Positions 48,062 to 60,399 of a DNA stretch of 64,000 nt are shown one piece after another. This DNA is from Vigna angularis (Eukaryota; Streptophyta; Magnoliopsida; Fabales; Fabaceae): the NCBI RefSeq assembly GCF_016808095.1, contig NC_068973.1, positions 14,008,501-14,072,500 of the forward strand, given 5' to 3'. The position numbers and the translations under genes are program-made. Under the pieces are notes generated by a model, which was not told where the DNA came from, did not search any database, and worked only from the letters and a program-made list of their open reading frames with translations. Within the stretch, counting starts at the first letter, position 1. The number at the start of each line of letters is the position of its first letter.

Positions 48062-48134
48062 CCACCTCGTAGGCCGGGAATGCCATCAAGAAGCCTTTTC
48101 CTCTCGGTGTCAATGTCAGCCAAGTTAGCATCGG
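48062..48134 (-). pseudogene. Orphan coding fragment (exon-like), cut by an LTR insertion
   Basis: On the minus strand a TTCTATAG acceptor-like site precedes an open stretch, DANLADIDTERKRLLDGIPG followed by LRGG, whose balanced codon use differs from the AT-rich surroundings. It stops where LTR sequence begins at 48061. It looks like an exon, or captured exon, of a gene that I do not recognise, truncated by the LTR. Confidence 0.45.
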
Positions 48135-49139
48135 CTATAGAAGTAAAAAATCATTTTTTTCCTAAACAAAAATATAAAAATAAACAAATAAAATAGTAAT
48201 TATGTTCTAACAAAAATATACACTTAATGATACTAATTTCCAAACAAAAATCAAAGTTTGAAAACTACTTTATTTTCAAAGTCCCTATTTTCTCGGATCT
48301 CACCGTTTCAAGATATTTGTGATAAAAGTAAATATATTCAAGAAACGAATAAACGTGGTTTTGGAGAAGTTTTTTATTTTCTTATCTCTTAAAGCAGCAA
48401 AATGTTTTTTTTATTATGCTAACTTTGTTAATAAGTTTGTTTTAAAGATGATGGATATATTTTCACCTATGTCAGATGTATTTTTTTTACATATCCAGAC
48501 AGACTTAGAATTGATAGAGATATTAATTTGTCCAATGTATGGTTAGTCATTTGTTAACTATTTCACTAACTATGATTTTCTTCTTTAATTTTGATTATTT
48601 TCTTTTTAAAGAAGTTTCAATATATTTTAGTTTTAAAATTTAAAAATAAATTAATATAACTTTTTTAATTTAATTAGATTATTATTTTATTTGTTAAACG
48701 TGTTTATTGATTATATTAAAATAAAACACAACAATGTAAATAACTTAAATATTAATATAAAATGTATTTAACCTCAAAAAACACTTAATGTAATTATTTT
48801 AAGTTTCTTTGTTACATTAAATTAATATATAGTTAATTTAATTCAATTATATTAATTTTTTTGTAATGTCTTTTTAATTAAAAATGTATAAAATAATAAA
48901 GTATTTAAATATTAATTTAATAATAAAGAAACATATGTATTAATTATTTTTAAAGTTTGAGATTAAAATTATTAAAATTTTAAATAAAAATGAATTTCAA
49001 TTTATATTAAAATTTAAAAACTAAAAAAACTATTTAACCATGACATTAAAACAATACATAGTTCTCATTTTAAAGTGAACAAGATAAAAAGAGTCATCAT
49101 TTCAGTATAATCATGTAATTAATTTTAATTGAATACTTT

Positions 49140-49179
<40 letters not shown>

Positions 49180-51963
49180 TTATTTGTTATATGTACTAAA
49201 AAAAATTATATTTTATATGAATCTTGATTTTCAATTATTTTGATGATGTGGTTGTTATTTTTTGTTTGAGCATGTTAAGTGGCTTTTATTTTATTAATTT
49301 TAATTTAAAATATGTTAAATAGCGATTATAATATTTTTTATGAGTTTCATATTTATGTGCAATGAGTGTTTTATCATCACCATTGGTAAAACCATCCTAA
49401 TCATAATCACAAAAATCTCATATTTATCAATACGATGATAAAAGTAAATAAGATGATAGATAAATATTTATTATACGTCACTCAATTAATAAAAAAACTT
49501 AAACAGCAATAATTCCTTTAAAAAATATAAATTTTAAATATTTAATATACAGAAAAGTAATAAAACTTCATTAAAAATGCATAATACTGAAAACTTAATG
49601 AAAAGTTATATTATACAAAAAGTTCACTATAATAAAATTTTTATAAAGAAAAAACATTATAAAAGTTACTTTCACTTATTTCTCCCAAAATAAAAAAAGT
49701 TTTATAGTTCAAAATATAACAAAAACTACCATGTTGCTTAATAAGTATATTGCAGATGTTTTTAACTTAATTATAGTGTAGAAAAATAGACTTATAAAAC
49801 TTCAGTGACATTGCTGCGAGTAATTTCTTTGTACTTCTTATATCAAAATTATCCTGGTTTGAAAAGAAAAGACAAAGAAAAAATTCCACAGTAGAGAACA
49901 CTGAACAAGGTAAAGAGAGAAAAAGGTTGTCAAGGGACATATAGACATGTGGCGTTCTTCAATGCTTAGCAGACAAGACATCTAAAATAGTTATACATGA
50001 TGTTTTTTTTCTGTAATTTATGTATATATTTATGGATTATAATAATATGTTAACAATTTTTTTTAATATTTTTTTTACAGTAGATTATGTATTACTATTT
50101 TATTTTTTTAACGTTTAAAACGAATCAATTACAAGTTATTATATAAATATAAACGATGGTAAGAAAATTATAAAAGATAATTGTTAAAAAGCTATTTTTC
50201 TATATTTATATACAAAGATAATTTTAATAACTTTTGTTTAATAATTAAAGGATTATGTTATTATTTATATAAAGTACACTTGTATAAAGAGTTCATAGGA
50301 GTTTTAGTAGATGTCTGTCCCATCTAAAAGAATTTTGATTATAAAATTTGCAGACAAGAAAAATAAATAAGTTTGATAATACGTGACTTTCAGATGTGAC
50401 CATACACGATCCTACCCATCTTTCACAAAACAAAATCTAACTCTAGAATAATTCAAATATAGCGTCTATTCAGACATTTCATTTCATCGTTTTGGAGGGC
50501 ACTGTGTAGAATGTAGATTATTCAAGATGCTAAAAATAATTGGACCATATGAACAGTGACGAGTTTAAACTTTGTTAGGCTGATGTTTATGTATTAAAAT
50601 ATATTTAATATATTCAAATTAATGTAGTTTGAAGAAATTGTGTCAAAAACATTTAGCAGAACAATATAAAATATTTTAAATATAAAAAGGGTTATAATAA
50701 ATATTAAACTAGTATATTTAATGAAAATCAGCATGGTATCTAATATCATATACCATGCTATTTAAATTAGAGATATATGTTATTTATCATTAATATTTTA
50801 AATAAGTATTAAAATAATTTTATTAATAGAAATAGTAATCGTTATAAAATATTCAAATTCTGTTTTTTTTTATAAATTTATGTTCTTTATTTAAACTTTA
50901 TGGAACAAAAAATTTTGTTTTGAAAAGATTGGTTTTATTTAATTGTATAGTTTAGGACGAATTTATTTAATTTTATTCGGGAAGCCTAATGTTATTCATA
51001 TTAATATTTTATTATGTAAATTTTTTTAAATCATTGTTCTCTGAATTTGTATTTCAAAACTAAATTTTGATTTAAGTTTATATTTTCTAGAATGATTTTA
51101 TTAAAACTTTATAAAAATAAATATCAAATTGTATTCATAAATCTCCAATAATATAAAAAAAATATTTCCTAAATGAACATTTTGAGTAATCGAATGAATA
51201 ATAGAGAAATTTTCGAAATTTAACAAACAACTAGAGGAATTTTTTTAAACGGTTAAAAGGAGAAAAAAAAGTAAATTGTTAGTCATCATTATCATTCCCA
51301 TTGGGGATTTGTAAGTAAACTTTGAGATAATAATTCTCATTTTTTCACTCACTTTAATAAACACTCGAAATCAAATATCACTTTGAATTAATCTTAATAA
51401 AATTCATTTTAAAAAATTATTATAAGTAGATTTTCTAAGCCCGCCTCTAATTCTCCAATTATGTTAATTTGTGAAGATAAATTTGAGAAATTTAAGGGTG
51501 AATTTGAGAAGATTTAAGGGTAAAGTGTGTTATTTTTTGAAAGGATTTAAAGTTGATTGAGAGTAAGTTTAAGAATAAAATTTATAAAAGTTTTTTAGTG
51601 ATTAATGTTATAGATTAAAAGAAATGTTTTAATAAATAAAAAATAAAGATTGCCAAATTGTTTTGTGATAGTAATAATAATATAAAATGATGTTAAAACT
51701 GTGTATATTATGCATCAATTATACTTATAAAATTTTAAATAAATATGTCAGTCTTTACTTATAAATTTTTTATTCTAATTTTAAATCAATTATACTTCTA
51801 AAAAAATATTTAATAATATTCATATAAAAAATTAATTTAATTTCAATATAAAAAAAACAAAATTATTTCCTTTTAAAAAAAAATACTAAATAAAAACAAT
51901 TAATATAATTAAATTAAAAAAATTATTATCAATAACATTGACATTTGTCATTAACTAGAAACG
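48135..51963. other. AT-rich gene desert
   Basis: No gene or identifiable transposon is seen, apart from an (AT)n tract at 49144-49174. A plus-strand open frame at 48319-48546 (75 aa) has no recognisable motif. Confidence 0.5.
49144..49174. repeat. (AT)n microsatellite
   Basis: Uninterrupted TA dinucleotide run of about 15 units. Confidence 0.95.
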
Positions 51964-51968
51964 TTACT

Positions 51969-53432
51969 TGTAAGTCCCATAAAAAATATTTACCTTAATA
52001 GTAACAATTTTATTACTAGTAGTAATAAATTTCTGTGAATGGAAAATATAATAAGTTTATAAAATGTGGAAAATTAAATAAGAAATTTTGGTAGCTTAAT
52101 TGATAGAAAATTTTGGTGATGGTTCAAACTCTTTTTTAAAATATTGATAATGGAGAAAACATTCAGATTTAAAGTCAATATTGGGGAATCCATTATAAAT
52201 CCATTATGTAAGTGGTGATTAAGAAATTAATATAATAAAATAATAAAAATAAAAATAAATAAATAATATTAAAAAATTTGATGAATAGTAAAAATTTTGG
52301 ACTATAAATAGCCATGAGGGGAGGCTATTTTGCACAAAGAGAGGAAGAATCAAGTGAGAAACCTTGAGAAAGAGAGAAGAAAGAGTTAGGAATAAATTTT
52401 TAGTTGCAAGAAGAGTAGAGACTCTATAGGGTTTTCGGGGAAAACAAATTCGGAGCAAGAGAAGTCTGAAATAGAGGTAGGGGAACTAACCTTTCTATGC
52501 TTTTATATTATGATTTAGTATTTTTTATTAGTATGCATGTCTTGAAATTATGTGTGAATACTGTTAATGCTTACTGTATGTCTATCTATATTGAATTTCA
52601 GTGTTAGTATTATATGCTGTTGTTTTGAATCTGTAAATAAGAAATTTGTTAAAAACTAGTTGAGGAACACTTTGGCTAAGGAAAAACTTGGTACTTAAGT
52701 TGTCCATTGTAACGCACCTCTCTTTCCTGGAAGTCTACTCGATAGGTTTTTTAACTTAAATCTTGTTGTACAGATTATGTACTATTAAATTATCGTGTAA
52801 TATATCTTGTTGGAATGTATTCAGTTTGTATGATTTTTGAAATGATTGGATTTTATTGGATTTAAATTTATGCATCTGAACATGTATGAGTATTACGGGG
52901 AGATTTCGTAAGGGTATAATATGAGTCGAGGAAAGTGAGTATGGTATGAGTCTCGCGGAGAGATTCTGTAATGTCATGGTATGTGTATGAGAATTATGGG
53001 GAGATTTTGTAATGGTTTAATATGAGTTGAGGAATGTGAGCATGGTATGAGTTTCGTGGAGAGATTATGTGATGACATGGTATGTGCGTATATGTTGATG
53101 TTGAGGGTCATGAAGTTGTAGGTTAACTCATAAATGATTTTTTGCATGTTAACTCACCCTACTTGTGTGTGTTTGTGTTTGGGTACGTGCGATGATTGTA
53201 TAATTCGTTATACGGGAGCAGATGAAGGAATATCGTCTGACTCAGTGCCAAGGAAGGGAGAGATAGAAGAACTCAAGTTATGATTAAGGATTTTTCAAAT
53301 AGGACCATAAAACATGTATAAACATATATCAAGTATGAATTATCAAGAGTGAGATTACGGAATATTACCGTAAATGTAATGTTATAATATATAAATTATG
53401 AAATTTCAAGTGTGAGATTTGGGGATGTTACA
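51969..53432 (+). mobile_element. Solo LTR (gypsy), 1464 bp, with perfect 5-bp target duplication TTACT
   Basis: It begins TGTAAGTCCC and ends GGGGATGTTACA, and is bracketed by TTACT at 51964-51968 and 53433-53437. There is no internal retroviral coding region, so it is a product of LTR-LTR recombination. It is homologous to 55005-57910 at both ends but lacks most of the middle. A TATA-like CTATAAATAG lies at about 52302. Confidence 0.9.
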
Positions 53433-53733
53433 TTACTTACTTAACATGTATACATTTTTTAAATTAAAATAATTAAAAAAAATGATAAACTTATCAATTA
53501 ATTATTTATACAACGTTAAATTGAACATTAAAGAAATTAGAATGTTATTAAAAAAATATTAAAACTGAGTTGAGAAAATACTATTTCATTGCGGACAAAA
53601 AAAATTTAAGAGAAATTATTCTATATATCGAAACATTTTGATCAATTTTAATTCTTCTAACCTAAAATAATAAATTACAATCCTCGTCCTCTTTTTATTA
53701 CAAATATTTATACAAAAACAACAGTATAAGGTG

Positions 53734-53736
<3 letters not shown>

Positions 53737-53801
<65 letters not shown>
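53737..53801. repeat. (AT)n microsatellite, about 32 units
   Basis: The longest simple repeat in the window, an uninterrupted AT run. Confidence 0.97.
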
Positions 53802-53805
<4 letters not shown>

Positions 53806-54326
53806 TAAATTATCAGAATAGATAATTACATTAATTAAAATAATTATAAATAATGAATGTATTTCAATTTTAGTTAACTAAAATAATATGTACTTTGTGA
53901 ATAAAATTAGGAAAATTAGTCATTACTATGCTTTGCTAGAAATGAAGATAAGTTTCACACTACCATACAATTTCAGTGGTATTCAATTCATATTAATAAA
54001 AAATTATGTTAATTATAAAACTACACCATATTTTGATAATATATATTTTATATTAAGTTTATTTAAAAAAAAAATATGTGTTAGGTGTAATATTTTTGGT
54101 ATATCTAACATGGTCATTATTTAGTTTTAGTCTCTTGATATTCTTTTTCGTTAATTAAGTTTCTTTTTTTAATTTATCAATTTTGGTTCTGTTAGTTTTA
54201 TTCTCTGTTTGAAATGTTACCTTTTTTTTATAATAAAAATATTTATAAATTGAATTGTTTAGTTTTCTTCCGTCTGATATTTTCAAAATTTTGAAATATG
54301 AATTTAAATAAATATCTTTCTTCTAG
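53802..54326. other. AT-rich DNA, no gene recognised
   Basis: A plus-strand open frame at 53888-54124 lacks any recognisable motif and has AT-driven composition. Confidence 0.5.
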
Positions 54327-54416
54327 GTAGTATTAGATCAAGAGTTCATGCCGCAGTTGCCAAAATCTGATCAGGAATTAACAGAGAAATTAACAGTTCC
54401 AGAGAGTGCTGGAGAA
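54327..54416 (+). pseudogene. Orphan exon-like sequence, 30 codons
   Basis: A pyrimidine-rich TTTCTTCTAG acceptor precedes, and a consensus GTGAGT donor follows, a segment of exactly 90 bases that is open in one frame. It encodes VVLDQEFMPQLPKSDQELTE then KLTVPESAGE. Its composition is clearly less AT-rich than the flanks. No companion exons were found nearby. I do not recognise the protein; it is probably a captured or relic exon. Confidence 0.45.
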
Positions 54417-55004
54417 GTGAGTAATCAGACAATATTCTGGAATCTCGATTAGGATGAAAATAGCCACATTAATTGCTTCACCCATATGATGTATTCAAAA
54501 TTATTCAAAAACTGCGGCATCCCAGAAAAGCAGAGGAGAGAAAAGAAAAAGTGCATCACATAACTTGGGAGTTAATTTTGTTTCTATCCATTTAACGGAA
54601 GAGACTTGATTCATACAATTTTAATAACTTTGAAATTCAATATATGCACTTTTAAAACCAGGTACTAAATTGAAAAAAAAAATACTTAACATAGAAACAA
54701 AGTAAACTAAATTCAAAAGCTACAACATTGAAACATGAAGCCTGAGCCAAAAAGAAAAGACATTTGGGAGGAAACCTTTACGGTTAGAGGTACACTACTC
54801 AAGCCACACCATGGACAGTTTATGAAAACAAATTTGCTTTTCTAGTTTTAAAGAGTGAAGAGAGATTTCAAAATAGACTCTTAGAGAGACTTTTAAAGAG
54901 TTTCTTAGACATTTACCTTTGTAAGTAGAGAACATTATTAGAGGTTGTAAGAGAGGATGACTCTTCCTTATTTTGTATTCTTTCCATCTACTATAAGGAG
55001 CTAA
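54417..55004. other. Repeat-derived flank of the solo LTR at 55005
   Basis: Shortly before the LTR, 54840-55000 has the look of the end of another LTR-type repeat, which resumes after the insertion at 57911. No gene is seen. Confidence 0.35.
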
Positions 55005-57910
55005 TGTAAGACCCATGAAAAATATTTGCCTTAATAGTAACAATTTTATTACTAATAGTAATAAATTTCTTTATGAATGGAAAATATAATAAGTTTATAA
55101 AATGTGTAAAGTTAAATAAGAAATTTTGGTAACTTAATTGGTAGAAAAATTTGGTGATGGGTTCAAACTCTTTTCTACCTCTTTGTAAAAAAAAAAAGTA
55201 AAATAAAATTTAATGGAGAAAGCATTTATATTTGAAGTCATTATTAAGGAATCCATTATGAATATATTATGTAAGTGGTGAATCCATTATGTAAGTGGTG
55301 AATCCATTATGTAAGTAGTAAATCCATTATGTAAGTGGTGAAATTAAAATAATAAATAATATTAAAAAAAATGATGAATAGTAAAATTTTTGGACTATAA
55401 ATTGCAAGCATGGGGGAAGGCTGAAACTTGCACCAAAAATTTAGAAAAATTTTGAGAGAAGAGAGTTGGAGGAAATTCTAGTTGCAAAGGAGAAATTCTG
55501 AAAGTTTTCGGGGAACAATTTCTAAGCACGAGATTAAGTCTGGAATAGAGATAGGGGAGCTAATCCTTCTTATATATGATTTTTATACATGTTATGATCA
55601 TGAATATGAGTTATGAACATGTTAAAATTTTGGTAATGGTAGTTATCTATTCACTTATATAAATTTAGTTTTCATGATTATAATTTTCTTATTTTCGAAT
55701 TACTATGGTAAAACCTTCCTTTTAATTATTTTTACCATTGGATTTAGCTAAAAGTTTAATATATGAATCCTAAGACCTATTTCTTCACTTTGACCGTTCG
55801 GATCATCAATTAGAAGTCTGTACTTGGAGAAATAAATCCTTCATGTTTGAGTAAATTAATTACCCCTGTAGTTCAGTTACTGAGTCCTCTCGGTAAAATA
55901 TAGATTCTGACCTATTTGACCGTTAGATCAACATGAAAATTTGATATATTATTCTTAGGATATATTACTACACTTTGACCGATCGGATTTGTAATTGGAA
56001 GTCTATGTTTTGAGAAAGTAATTTTGAAAGTTTGAAAAATCTGATGAACACTATATTTCTATTCTTAAGTTATCATGGTAAAAACTTCAGATATATTTCA
56101 TTTACCGTTAGATTGAGCCCAAACTTTACTATGTAGTTCATAAGACATATTAAGTCATCTTGACCGTTCCGATTTGTAATAAGATGTCTGTGCTTAGAGG
56201 AATTGGTTCCGCATTTTGAGTATAACCGAAAACCACTTAAAATTCTGTCCCTGAGTTACCTCGGTAAAACCTCAATATCTATGTAGTTAACCGTTGGATC
56301 AACCGAAAAGTTTAATATGTAGTTTTTAACACATAGTGAATTACTTTGACCGTTCAGATTTGAAATCCGAGTTACAGATTTAGAGATATTAATTTTGTAT
56401 CTTCTTAGGGATCTTAATATTGCTTAATTTCTGTTTTTGGACCATTTATACAAAACTTATGAGTTCTGCCTTATTAACCGTTGGATTGGACTGAAAATTT
56501 TACCACATGATATAAACATGTTGTTAATTAGTTTGATTGGTTCAGATATTTAATTAATGATATGAGTGAAGAGAAATGTTTTCACGAAATAGTAAATTTA
56601 TTTGAATTGAGTAAAATCTTGAATAATTATATTCTTAAATTTTATTTGTAGTTGTATTTTGAAGATTGGAAGATGAGTAATACAATATATTATATATTAG
56701 AAAATTAAATTATATTGAATTTCGGTGTTAATATTATATGCTGTTGTTTTAAATTTGTAAATAAGAAATTTGTTAAAAACTAGTTGATGAACACTTTGGC
56801 TAAGGAAAGACTTGGTACTTAAGTTGTCCATTGTGACACATCTCTCTTTCCTGGAAGTCTACTCGACAAGTTTTTAACTCAAATCATATTGAACAGATTA
56901 TGTACTGTTAAATTATTGTATAATATATCTTGTTGGAATGGAAATGTCTGATGAATTCATGTTATTATGGTAGATATGGAATTATGAATTATAATTGTGA
57001 TGATTGGATTTAAATTTATGCATCTGAACATGATATGAGAATTATGGAGAGATTTCGTAATCGTATAATATGAGTTGAGGAATGTGAGCATGGTATGAGT
57101 CTCGTGGAGAGATTCTGTAATGTCATGGTATGTATGTATATGTTGATGTTGAGGGTCATGAAGTTGGAGGTTATCCTGATACTTTAATAATCATCCAGTC
57201 TCAAGTAGAGAAGGATGAATTATGTTGTGAGAGGGGCAGAAGGTCCTGGTCTATGTGCCGGTTTTGGACATAGTGAGGGGACTAACCTTGTGGATGGTAT
57301 GGAAAGCAGGATGTCCTGGTCTATGTGCCGGTTTCGGACATAGTAAGGGGACTAAGAATGACATCACAAGTGCGGAACCTCCCATTGATCGCTCATCAAC
57401 ATATCGTCGGGGATAAGTGTCTATTGGGTATTGTGGAATAAATGTCTATTGGGTATTGTGGAATGAGTGTATATCGAGTGTATCAAAGTAATGAATGAGT
57501 ATCTATGATGAGATTGTTGTATGATGGTATGAGTGTGTTTTACATAATTATTATACGAGGTTGGTTGAGTGCATCAAAGTAAATATGCATGTTTCATAAA
57601 TGATTGATTGCATGTTAGCTCACCCTACTTGTTTGTGTTTGTGTTTGGGTATGTGCGATGATCGTATAATTCGTTATACGGGAGCAGAGGAAGGAATGTC
57701 GTCTGACTCACTACCAATGAAGAGAAAGATAGAAGAATAAAGTAGAAGAACTCAACTCATAATGTTGTAGTTGAAATCTGAGTCTAAAATATGTATAGAC
57801 ATATATTAACTATGAATTTTTAAGTGTGAGATTACAGAATATTACCGTAAATGTAATGTTACAATATATAAATTATGAATTTTCAAGTGTGAGAATTTTG
57901 GGATGTTACA
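55005..57910 (+). mobile_element. Solo LTR (gypsy), 2906 bp
   Basis: It begins TGTAAGACCC and ends GGGATGTTACA, and is bracketed by GCTAA (55000-55004) and ACTAA (57911-57915), a 5-bp target duplication with one mismatch. Its first 150 and last several hundred bases match the solo LTR at 51969-53432. It is longer mainly because of a tandem array at 55670-56560. It also has a 20-bp unit repeated four times (55265-55341) and a duplicated block with TCCTGGTCTATGTGCCGGTT (57237-57285 and 57306-57353). Confidence 0.85.
55670..56560 (+). repeat. Degenerate ~183-bp tandem array inside the solo LTR
   Basis: The phrase TTGACCGTTCGGAT recurs near 55794, 55976, 56160 and 56347, and ACCGTTGGATC-type phrases recur near 55730, 55920, 56103, 56282 and 56476, giving four to five diverged units with spacing of 182 to 187 bases. 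It is absent from the shorter related LTR at 51969-53432. Confidence 0.8.
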
Positions 57911-58536
57911 ACTAAACCTCTTAAAGTGTTAAAACAAATATGTAATCCTTTGAACTCTCTTGTATTGATATTGTTTTATTTATCGAAGTATGCTTTTATT
58001 ATATGTTTGTGAATTAGTTTATATTCATTGTTGGATGAACTGGTCACTCATCTTATTTCACTGACTTGAGATTGAGTGGGAGTTGGTTCCAAGTTGTGGT
58101 CCAACTAATTCTCCTATTGCTTTTAAATGCTAGGAATATACCTAAGGCTAGTTGGTTATAGAATCATGAACTTAATGCAAGCGATTCATTTAAGCAATCA
58201 TTGAGGAATCATACTGAAGTTTGGTGATCTTAGGCTCTATATATAAGAAATGAACCTAGAGTTACATTCAAAGTGAACTCCCAAGACATGATTAATTACA
58301 TCTTTATAAATAATAACTAAACCATTACAAGAGAGGGAACAATTGGTGAAATCTAGCTTCAACACATCTTGATCATCTTGAAGTCAATATATTTAATTAC
58401 AAACTGCTTTATAGCTTGTCATTTTGGGAATTTAACTTTATTTTCTCATATAAAATATGTTTTCACACCTTTATCCACCTTTCTATTGTTTTATTCAAGT
58501 CAAGCTAGTTTAAACTTTGTGTATTCTACCAAATCC
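57911..58536. other. Repeat-derived spacer, no gene recognised
   Basis: This continues the element interrupted by the solo LTR and leads into degraded gypsy sequence. No open frame with recognisable content is seen before 58537. Confidence 0.4.
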
Positions 58537-58774
58537 TTATGGATACAACTTATCACCCACAAACTCAATGGAAAATATAGTCACACACTCAAGGAAAGAC
58601 TACTATTTGAAATTAACACATTAGGGGCTTACAGAACAACATTCAAGACCTTTATAGGTCTTACTCCATTTAATCTAGTATGTGGGTATCAATACCCAAT
58701 TTCGTTCGGATAAATAAGGTTTCACAAAAATAAATAAAAAAAAGAACAAAAGAATAAAAAATATATATATTATT

Positions 58775-59636
58775 TGTTTTTCCACATCATATACCCTTTT
58801 CATTTATTTTTTCCACCTCATTTTCTTATTAATTTTTTATATACCAACTTCTCTAATTATTCCACTTACATTTTTGTAATCATATCTTCTCCACCAACAT
58901 ATTTTATTATTTCCTTAATCCATTTTCTCCATCTACTTTTCCACCCCACTTTTATATTAATTTCTCTTACTAACTTTTATTTATTCCATCTACTTTCCTA
59001 AATTATATTTTATCCACCACCTTCTCCACCAACTTATTTTATTATTTCTTTCATTCATTTTCTCCATCTACTTTTCCACCCCACTTTTATATTAATTTCT
59101 CTTACTAACTTTTATTTATTCTATCTACTTTCCTAAATTATATTTTATCCACCACCTTCTCCACCAACTTATTTTATTATTTCTTTCATCCATTTTTCTC
59201 CATCTACTTTTCCACCCCACTTTTATATTAATTTCTCTTACTAACTTTTATTTATTCCATCTACTTTCCTAAATTATATTTTATCCACCACCTTCTCCAC
59301 CAACTTATTTTATTATTTCTTTCATTCATTTTCTCCATCTACTTTTCCACCACACTTTTATATTAATTTCTCTTACTAACTTTTATTTATTCTATCTACT
59401 TTCCTAAATTATATTTTATCCACCACCTTCTCCACCAACTTATTTTATTATTTCTTTCATCCATTTTTCTCCATCTACTTTTCCACCCCACTTTTATATT
59501 AATTTCTTTTACTAACTTTTATTTATTTCATCTACTTTCCTAAATTATATTTTATCCACCACCTTCTCCACCAACTGATTTTATTATTTTTTTCATCTAT
59601 TTTTCTCCATCTACCTTTCCACCCCACTTTTATATT
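58775..59636. repeat. Pyrimidine-rich tandem array, 135-136 bp period, about 6 copies
   Basis: The phrase CTTCTCCACCAACTTA recurs at about 58886, 59021, 59156, 59292, 59427 and 59563, giving spacings of 135-136 bases. The plus strand is strongly pyrimidine-rich. Inner units are nearly identical, the first is more diverged. The open frame at 58774-59001 is an artefact of the repeat. Confidence 0.93.
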
Positions 59637-59809
59637 TCATATAATTCGTTATAGGAGAGCAGATGAAGGAATGTCGTCTGAACCAATGGCAAGGAAGGGA
59701 GAGATAGAAGAACTCAAGTTATAATTAGGATTTTTGAAATCTGAGCTTAAAACATGTATAGACATATATCAGCTATGAATTATTCAATGTGAGATTCTGG
59801 GATGTTACA
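59637..59809 (+). mobile_element. Truncated LTR tail related to the solo LTRs
   Basis: Shares GAGCAGATGAAGGAATGTCG, GGGAGAGATAGAAGAACTCA and the GGGATGTTACA end with the LTRs at 51969-53432 and 55005-57910. Only the last ~170 bases remain; its left side is replaced by the tandem array. Confidence 0.8.
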
Positions 59810-60399
59810 ATTTGCTAGTAGAGCTTGAGCACAAAGGGCTTTGAAGGCCCTTAATTTTGACTTAAAAGCTATTGGAGAAAAAAGAAAGATTAAGATGCAA
59901 GAACTTGAAGAATTAAGGCTACAAGCTTATGAATCCACAAGAATTTACATGTCAAAGATGAAAGTCTACCATGACAAGAAGATTTTAAAGTAAGAATTCA
60001 AAAGAATGGGGAGAAGAGAGAAATAGTAGATGCGTCAACATCTAGGAGCATGTACTAAGGGGAAGTACACCAGAAGTTAGGATAACATAGAATCTGAAGG
60101 AGTTTCTCCAGATTCTTAGAGTTCATCTTAGGAAGTCCATGTTTACATTCATGTAATCTATTTTTGTGTTTTAATAAAACATTGTTGGTTATTGTTTTTT
60201 TGTTTACTGTTCATTTTATTTGTTGTTTAATTTATATCGTCGCTTATCACTTCTATCTTTATACGCAATATTGTTAAGACAAAATCGTTTATACGCCTAA
60301 ATGCTCTCATGTTTTGAAGTTTAATCAAATAACATTAAAACGGGATAATAATCAATGAACAATAGAAGGTGAAAACACAAGACCTAGAACTAGAATCCC

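Larger units (their letters stand above)
58537..59995 (+). pseudogene. Athila-like gypsy integrase fragment, split by a ~1.1-kb insertion
   Basis: 58537-58702 encodes integrase core/C-terminal sequence: TYHPQTNGK-like, GAYRTTFKTFIGLTPFNLVC, GYQYP. The homologous continuation resumes at 59813 with LLVELEHKGL, ALKALNFDLKAIGEKRK, and YESTRIYMSKMKVYHDKKIL, ending near 59995. In related elements these two parts are contiguous. AATTT occurs at the left junction (58698-58702) and at the right (59809-59813), consistent with a target duplication. The intervening DNA is a tandem array plus an LTR tail. Stops and frame changes show it is inactive. Confidence 0.75.

Noticed and set aside
58774..59001. 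75-aa hydrophobic open frame
   Set aside because: It is a by-product of the 135-bp tandem array.
58775..59636. CRISPR-like look of regular repeats
   Set aside because: Adjacent units are homologous along the full 135 bp with no unique spacers, and the organism is a plant; it is a tandem repeat.
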